Shown one piece after another: positions 7,223 to 10,873 of a stretch of DNA of 10,873 nucleotides. The stretch spans positions 1-10,873 of the forward strand of contig CAKQEI010000075.1 of NCBI GenBank assembly GCA_934230115.1, written 5' to 3'. The position numbers and the translations under genes are program-made. A model generated the notes under the pieces. It made no database searches. It worked only from the letters and a program-made list of their open reading frames with translations, and had not been told where the DNA came from. Each line of letters opens with the position of its first letter. Position 1 is the first letter of the stretch. The DNA is from an uncultured Prevotella sp. (lineage in GTDB: Bacteria; Bacteroidota; Bacteroidia; Bacteroidales; Bacteroidaceae).

Positions 7223-8236
7223 CTATTTATAGAATGTCTTTTCAAAGGCCGAGAACTCCGACTTGCCACACACGCAGCGTTTCCACCACGACTCAATGAA
7301 GCCGAAACCATAGCCCATAAGCTGGATATATGCCGACGCTATGCTCAAGACACCTATCTTGACACTGTGGTTCTCGCGTGACGAATCGATGAATATCAGC
7401 ACACAGTATAGCACGAGCGGCACTACAGGCAACCACGCATACTCAGGAGCCACAGCCAGCAGCACGAGACAAAGCAGCAACATCGAGAGGACACCCACTG
7501 TGAACACCATAGGCAATAGATGCACAAGCTTAAGCGACTCGGGATACTTCTTGTAGAGATTGATGCGCGCTATGCCAGAATTGTACACTTGGCGGAAAAA
7601 CTTTCGGAAGTCGGTGCGGCGTTTATGCCACACCCATGCCTCTGGAAACAGGCGACAACGACAGCCAGCCTTGAATATACGTATAGAGAAATCAATGTCC
7701 TCGCCAAAGCGCATCTTCGAGAAGCCTTCAAGTTGGTTGTACACATCGCGGCGCACACCCATGTTGAACGAGCGTGGATAGAACTTGTCGAGCTTCTTCT
7801 TGCCGCCTCGTATGCCTCCGGTGGTGAAGAACGAGGTCATGGAATAGGATATCGCCTTCTGAGTGTCGGTGAACGAAGGATGAGCGCAGTCGGGCCCTCC
7901 GAAAGCATCGGCAGGTTTGACAGCAAGTTCCTTGTCCACAGCATCAAGATAGCCCTCGGGCACCACAACATCAGAATCGAGAATTAGCACATACTCACCC
8001 TTGGCACGCTCCACACCATAATTGCGGCTCTGTCCAGGACCACTGTTAGGCTTCATATAATAATGTATGTCGAGCTGCTGCGAGTATTTCTCACACACCT
8101 CCCGACATGGCACCGCCGAGCCATCCTCCACAACTATCACCTCGAAGTCGTGCATCTTGAGCCTCGTAAGGCTGTCGAGCAATTCGTCCACCTCGTCGGG
8201 GCGGTTGTAAACGGGAATAATAAAACTATACTTCAT
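7223..8236 (-). CDS. Family 2 glycosyltransferase with C-terminal membrane helices
   Basis: A 337-residue GT-A type glycosyltransferase. The start MKYSFIIPVYNRPDEVDELL is the typical nucleotide-sugar binding strand of family 2 enzymes. VVEDGS (35-40) and the DxD motif DSD (87-89) bind the nucleotide and metal. GED (178-180) is the likely catalytic-base region, followed by WVWHKRRTDF (201-210) and the RQVYNSGIARINLY segment. Hydrophobic segments near 240-262, 267-284 and 293-313 should anchor it to the inner membrane with the catalytic domain in the cytoplasm. Donor and acceptor cannot be read from the sequence; cell-envelope glycan or glycolipid synthesis is likely. Upstream is a 170-base gap with heptad repeats, downstream radC follows after 5 bases. 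I find no clear TAnnTTTG promoter just upstream, so readthrough from efp is possible. Confidence 0.92.
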   Translation of the reverse strand: MKYSFIIPVYNRPDEVDELLDSLTRLKMHDFEVIVVEDGSAVPCREVCEKYSQQLDIHYYMKPNSGPGQSRNYGVERAKGEYVLILDSDVVVPEGYLDAVDKELAVKPADAFGGPDCAHPSFTDTQKAISYSMTSFFTTGGIRGGKKKLDKFYPRSFNMGVRRDVYNQLEGFSKMRFGEDIDFSIRIFKAGCRCRLFPEAWVWHKRRTDFRKFFRQVYNSGIARINLYKKYPESLKLVHLLPMVFTVGVLSMLLLCLVLLAVAPEYAWLPVVPLVLYCVLIFIDSSRENHSVKIGVLSIASAYIQLMGYGFGFIESWWKRCVCGKSEFSAFEKTFYK

Positions 8237-8245
8237 TGTTTAAGT

Positions 8246-8310
8246 GAAAAGGGAAAAGGGAAAAACGAAAAATGAAAAGTAAATGAGAAAAGGGGAAAAC
8301 GAAAAAGAGT
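8246..8310. repeat. Purine-rich heptad repeat before the glycosyltransferase
   Basis: Five 7-base units in exact phase (8246-8280) read GAAAAGG, GAAAAGG, GAAAAAC, GAAAAAT and GAAAAGT, followed by degenerate copies to about 8310. The array begins 10 bases from the glycosyltransferase start codon. In that gene's mRNA it is a pyrimidine-rich leader (CCTTTTC-like). Slippage could change leader length, but the array is outside the coding frame. Confidence 0.75.
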
Positions 8311-8383
8311 AAAAAAGTAGAAAGCACAGTTATGGACACGCCAAGCGTTATCCCCCCAATGCTTTTTACTTTTTTACTCTTTT
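8303..8383 (-). terminator. A/T-rich stem-loop after efp (possible terminator)
   Basis: Bases 8303-8324 and 8362-8383 are inverted repeats matching at 21 of 22 positions around a 37-base loop. In the efp transcript (minus strand) the stem starts 24 bases after the stop codon and is followed by a pyrimidine-rich stretch with several T-runs. That is compatible with a weak intrinsic terminator or attenuator between efp and the glycosyltransferase. The stem is almost pure A/T pairs, so stability as an RNA hairpin is modest. Confidence 0.4.
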
Positions 8384-8406
8384 ATAGCTTTTATGCCTTT
8401 ATCCTA

Positions 8407-8973
8407 TTACTCCTTAACACGCTGCAAGTAGCTGCCGTCGCGTGTGTCAACCTGCACGAGGTCGCCTTCGTTAACGAAGAGAGGCACACGGATCTCAACA
8501 CCAGTCTCAAGAGTAGCAGGCTTCAGAGTGTTTGTAGCTGTATCGCCCTTGATGCCCGGCTCAGAGTGTGTGATGCGGAGGTTGGTCTTAACAGGCATCT
8601 CACCGAAGAGCACAGTCTCGGTAGAAGCGTCAGAAACAACTTCGATAATGTCGCTCTCCTTCATGAAGTCAACACCAGTGATGAGGTTGCCCGCGATTGG
8701 AATCTGGTCGTATGTCTCCTGGTTCATGAAGATATAGTCCTCGCCCTCCTTATAGAGGTACTGGTAAGGACGACGCTCTACGCGTACATCCTCGAGCTTC
8801 TCGCTGATGTCGAAGCGACGCTCCAAAACGCGACCGTCAACAACGTTCTTCAACTTAACGCGCATGAAAGTGTTACCCTTGCCTGGTTTTACGTGAAGGA
8901 AGTCGATGACGAAGAACAACTTGCCATCCATGCGGATGCAGGTTCCCATCTTGATGTCTTGTGAATTAATCAT
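8407..8973 (-). CDS. efp: Translation elongation factor P
   Basis: A complete 188-residue EF-P, the usual length. It binds between the P and E sites of the ribosome and relieves stalling at consecutive prolines. The N-terminal KOW-like domain carries the loop VKPGKGNTF; the tip residue that is post-translationally modified in many bacteria is Lys32. The two OB-fold domains follow (about 67-125 and 130-187) with the C-terminal signature THSEPGIKGDTATNTLKPATLETG. The Lys tip excludes the EarP rhamnosylation (Arg) type; no modifying enzyme gene is in the window. The gene is divergent from rpmH, with a -7 element about 47 bases upstream, and the start codon gives the standard MINSQDIK-type N-terminus. 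Confidence 0.98.
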   Translation of the reverse strand: MINSQDIKMGTCIRMDGKLFFVIDFLHVKPGKGNTFMRVKLKNVVDGRVLERRFDISEKLEDVRVERRPYQYLYKEGEDYIFMNQETYDQIPIAGNLITGVDFMKESDIIEVVSDASTETVLFGEMPVKTNLRITHSEPGIKGDTATNTLKPATLETGVEIRVPLFVNEGDLVQVDTRDGSYLQRVKE

Positions 8974-9002
8974 TGCTTTGTTAAATTTATTTTTATTGTA
9001 TA

Positions 9003-9027
9003 ATTTTCGAAAATCAGTGCAAAGTTA
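9003..9027 (-). promoter_or_regulatory. efp promoter region with palindrome at the start site
   Basis: TAACTTTG on the minus strand (9020-9027) matches the Bacteroidetes -7 element. A TTTG occurs about 24 bases upstream, further than usual, so the -33 assignment is weak. Transcription should start near 9013, on the perfect 12-bp palindrome ATTTTCGAAAAT (9003-9014). The palindrome could be an operator or chance in A/T-rich DNA. Confidence 0.55.
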
Positions 9028-9161
9028 CAGAAAAATTCGTACAAGCGGAAACAAAGGACATCATTTCTTCATTCTCAGCCGAAAATTTATGCAAAACAGC
9101 CATAACAATCAATACATTAACGAAAAAAACATAAAAAATCAATGTAAAAAGGCTGCAAGTC

Positions 9162-9192
9162 TTTGTCGTTTCAAAAATAATGAGTAATTTTG
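9162..9192 (+). promoter_or_regulatory. Promoter of rpmH
   Basis: TTTG (9162-9165), a 19-base spacer and TAATTTTG (9185-9192) form an ideal Bacteroidetes housekeeping promoter. Transcription should start near 9199, giving a leader of about 38 A/T-rich bases before the ATG at 9237 with no Shine-Dalgarno sequence, as is usual in this phylum. Confidence 0.85.
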
Positions 9193-9236
9193 CAACCCAA
9201 AAGCGTGAATAATAACAAATAAATAAAAATAAGACA

Positions 9237-9392
9237 ATGAAAAGAACATTTCAGCCGCACAATCGTCGTCGTGTGAACAAGCATGGTTTCCGCGAGCGCA
9301 TGGCAACAAAGAATGGTCGTCGCGTGTTGGCTTCTCGCCGCGCTCATGGCCGCAAGAAGTTGACTGTATCTGACGAGCACCACGGAAAATAA
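9237..9392 (+). CDS. rpmH: 50S ribosomal protein L34
   Basis: A 51-codon gene encoding [20 protein letters not shown] at its start and [12 protein letters not shown] at its end. The TFQP start, the [28 protein letters not shown] core and the very high Arg/Lys content identify L34, a small protein of the large ribosomal subunit that contacts 23S rRNA. The extended C-terminal TVSDEHHGK tail is the Bacteroidetes form. It has its own strong promoter and is followed by a small hairpin and a strong terminator, so it appears to be transcribed alone; rnpA, its usual neighbour in many other bacteria, is not next to it. Confidence 0.97.
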   Translation: MKRTFQPHNRRRVNKHGFRERMATKNGRRVLASRRAHGRKKLTVSDEHHGK

Positions 9393-9420
9393 TTCCACAC
9401 TCTCGAAAGAGAGCGGAATT
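9391..9420 (+). other. Small hairpin with GAAA tetraloop after rpmH
   Basis: Starting on the rpmH stop codon, AATTCC (9391-9396) pairs with GGAATT (9415-9420), and CTCTC (9400-9404) pairs with GAGAG (9409-9413) around a GAAA loop. GAAA is a stable GNRA tetraloop. No T-run follows, so it is more likely an mRNA 3' stabiliser or processing structure than a terminator. Confidence 0.55.
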
Positions 9421-9446
9421 ACCGCGAGTCACTCTCTGATGACGAC

Positions 9447-9492
9447 AAAAAGCAGCAACAATCCGATGCAAATTGGATGTTGCTGCTTTTTT
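9447..9492. terminator. Bidirectional intrinsic terminator, rpmH/manC
   Basis: AAAAAGCAGCAACA (9447-9460) is perfectly inverted at 9478-9491, and the stem continues with TCC/GGA after one bulged base. A run of seven T follows on the plus strand (rpmH direction) and five on the minus strand (manC direction, stop at 9514). It is the clearest terminator in the window. Confidence 0.9.
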
Positions 9493-9513
9493 TGTGTCTA
9501 TAGAATATGTCTA

Positions 9514-10608
9514 TCAAACAAATTTCCCACCTTTCTTAAGCTGTATCTCGTTGACGAGTCGGCGCACATTGGCCGAAGAGTCTTCCTTGCGACATATCAA
9601 CAGGACATTGCCCTCCTCGGCAACTATATATCCTTCGAGCCCAGAGATTACAGCAAGCCTGCCCTTGGGGAGTTTAATCACATTGCCATGAGCATCGTCG
9701 AGCACGGCATCGGTGTCGATCACCACATTATCGCCATCACCCTTCTGGCGTGCCTCATATATACTGTGCCATGTGCCAAGGTCGGCCCAGCCAAACTTGC
9801 CACCCATCATGCACACGTTGTCCGACTTCTCAAGTATGCCATAGTCGATAGACAGATTGGGATAGGACGGGAAATTCTCGTGCACGAAACGGTTCTCGGC
9901 CTCGAAGTCGTAGTTGCCATTGTCATCACGGCTGTCGAAATCACGTATCACAACGGGCAATATCTTGCAGAAGCACTCAAGCGAGTGGCGTGCGTTGGCA
10001 AGGAACATGCCAGTGTTCCAATAGAACTCACCGCTCTCCATGAACACACGGGCGAAATCGCGGTCGGGTTTCTCGGTGAACGAGCGCACATGATACACTC
10101 CATCCTCCACTTTCTCGCCCATCTGTATATATCCATAGCCAGGCTCAGGACGCGTTGGCTTAACGCCAATGGTAAGCATATAATCGTTATGTGCAACAAA
10201 TTCAAAGCCGCGGTTGACAGCTTCCTCAAAGGCCTCATCGCCAATAATAGCCTGGTCCGAAGGCACCACAATAACATTGGCATTGGGATTGATATTGAAT
10301 ATGCGGCGTGTACACCATGCCACACTCGGGGCTGTGTTGCGGTGGATAGGTTCGGCAAGCAGCTGTATGGGGGTAAGCTCAGGCAGTTGCTCGCGCACTA
10401 TGTCGGCGTAAGCCTCATTGGTATTGACAAAAATGTTTTCTGGTGGAAGAATACGGGCAAACCTGTCGTAGGTCTGTTGCAACTGCGTGCGACCGCTTCC
10501 GAAGAAATCAATAAACTGCTTCGGATACTCCTCACGACTGCAAGGCCAAAGACGGCGACCCTTACCTCCGGCAAGGATGACACAATAATTGTTGTTTGTT
10601 TCTTTCAT
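9514..10608 (-). CDS. manC: Mannose-1-phosphate guanylyltransferase
   Basis: This enzyme makes GDP-mannose from mannose-1-phosphate and GTP in the cytoplasm, feeding GDP-fucose, glycoprotein and polysaccharide synthesis. With the start at 10608 it has 364 residues. The pyrophosphorylase signature YCVILAGGKGRRLWPCSREE and PKQF is at residues about 8-30. Further family motifs are VVPSDQ, GYGYIQMG, RSFTEKPD, EFYWNTGMFLA and FGWADLGTWHS. The C-terminal cupin isomerase domain of bifunctional ManC/AlgA enzymes is absent. The frame is open up to 10689, but the 27 extra residues lack family resemblance, and the family normally begins a few residues before YCVI(L/M)AGG, so the internal Met is chosen. 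It converges on rpmH across a shared terminator; no sugar pathway neighbour is visible. Confidence 0.93.
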   Translation of the reverse strand: MKETNNNYCVILAGGKGRRLWPCSREEYPKQFIDFFGSGRTQLQQTYDRFARILPPENIFVNTNEAYADIVREQLPELTPIQLLAEPIHRNTAPSVAWCTRRIFNINPNANVIVVPSDQAIIGDEAFEEAVNRGFEFVAHNDYMLTIGVKPTRPEPGYGYIQMGEKVEDGVYHVRSFTEKPDRDFARVFMESGEFYWNTGMFLANARHSLECFCKILPVVIRDFDSRDDNGNYDFEAENRFVHENFPSYPNLSIDYGILEKSDNVCMMGGKFGWADLGTWHSIYEARQKGDGDNVVIDTDAVLDDAHGNVIKLPKGRLAVISGLEGYIVAEEGNVLLICRKEDSSANVRRLVNEIQLKKGGKFV

Positions 10609-10757
10609 GTCATTATCGGTTTTCAAATAGATTTCTATGTATTTATTGTAGGACATGACGAAGTTAGTTATTTCTTGCGAAAGAGCCAAGATATTAACCC
10701 GATTTTAAATTGAATTTATCCTAAATGAACAATTATTAGGATTTTCTGCCCAAAAAT

Positions 10758-10788
10758 TTTGCAGAATAAAAAAAATATATTACCTTTG
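10758..10788 (+). promoter_or_regulatory. Promoter of the tRNA-Leu gene
   Basis: TTTG (10758-10761), a 19-base spacer and TACCTTTG (10781-10788) fit the Bacteroidetes consensus exactly. Transcription should start near 10795, leaving a leader of about 13 bases before the mature tRNA 5' end at 10808. Confidence 0.85.
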
Positions 10789-10807
10789 CACTCGCTAAAA
10801 CGCCAAC

Positions 10808-10873
10808 GCCCAGATGGCGGAATCGGTAGACGCGCTGGTCTCAAACACCAGTGGAGCAATCCATCCCGGTTCG
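10808..10873 (+). tRNA. tRNA-Leu(CAA), partial at window end
   Basis: The gene runs off the end of the window within the T arm. Acceptor 5' strand GCCCAGA, a D arm with GCGG...GGTAGACGC, a 5-bp anticodon stem CTGGT/ACCAG with loop CTCAAAC (anticodon CAA, reads TTG), a long variable arm of class II type (TGGAGCAATCCA) and the start of the T arm (TCCCGGTTCG) are all visible. The long variable arm and anticodon agree on leucine. Confidence 0.95.

Noticed and set aside
8332..8964. 210-codon plus-strand frame opposite efp
   Set aside because: It is the reverse frame of a certain efp gene; its sequence shows no family resemblance.
10609..10689. Longer manC start at 10689
   Set aside because: The added 27 residues do not resemble the family N-terminus, and the Met at 10608 places the start directly before the nucleotide-binding motif as in typical family members.
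9439..10713. 424-codon plus-strand frame opposite manC
   Set aside because: It begins inside the rpmH/manC terminator and mirrors manC, which carries all family motifs on the other strand.

Overview
The window looks like chromosomal DNA from a Bacteroidales bacterium; a Prevotella-like or related gut/oral genus is my guess from protein style, not a search. The main reasons are the promoters, which have the Bacteroidetes form (TTTG, about 19 bases, TAnnTTTG) and are textbook matches upstream of rpmH and the tRNA. Purine-rich Shine-Dalgarno sites are absent or weak, the sensor kinases are of a TPR-periplasmic type common in this phylum, and the L34 and EF-P sequences fit. TGA ends several intact genes (radC, manC), so the standard code applies.

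Layout. Bases 1-410 hold no convincing gene but contain an unusual array of 11-bp units (98-262), half of which folds into a long hairpin (142-228). From 4750 down to 411 on the minus strand are two tandem, paralogous TPR sensor histidine kinases joined by a 4-base ATGA overlap. The downstream one (411-2579) is intact. The upstream one (2576-4750) is broken by one in-frame TGA exactly where its paralog has Gly248, with the rest of the frame open. No response regulator is in the window. A divergent promoter region (4751-4929) separates this pair from a 517-residue protein of unknown function (4930-6483, plus). That gene converges on radC, and a perfect 16-bp hairpin lies between them; its 5' arm is the last codons of the 517-residue gene.

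From 8973 to 6504 on the minus strand lie efp (elongation factor P), a family 2 glycosyltransferase with C-terminal membrane segments, and radC. The glycosyltransferase and radC are 5 bases apart and probably co-transcribed. The 170 bases between efp and the glycosyltransferase hold a heptad GAAAAGG-type array and a 22-bp A/T-rich inverted repeat. efp and rpmH (ribosomal protein L34, 51 codons) are divergent translation genes sharing a 263-base promoter region. A strong bidirectional terminator at 9447-9492 separates rpmH from a convergent manC (GDP-mannose pyrophosphorylase). The window ends inside a tRNA-Leu(CAA) gene that has its own promoter.

Functionally this is mostly core chromosome (translation factor, ribosomal protein, tRNA, nucleotide-sugar synthesis, envelope glycosyltransferase) plus a signalling pair that is apparently decaying or recoded. 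I see no mobile element, CRISPR array or defence system. The items most worth a second look are the 11-bp periodic element and the single TGA in the upstream kinase.
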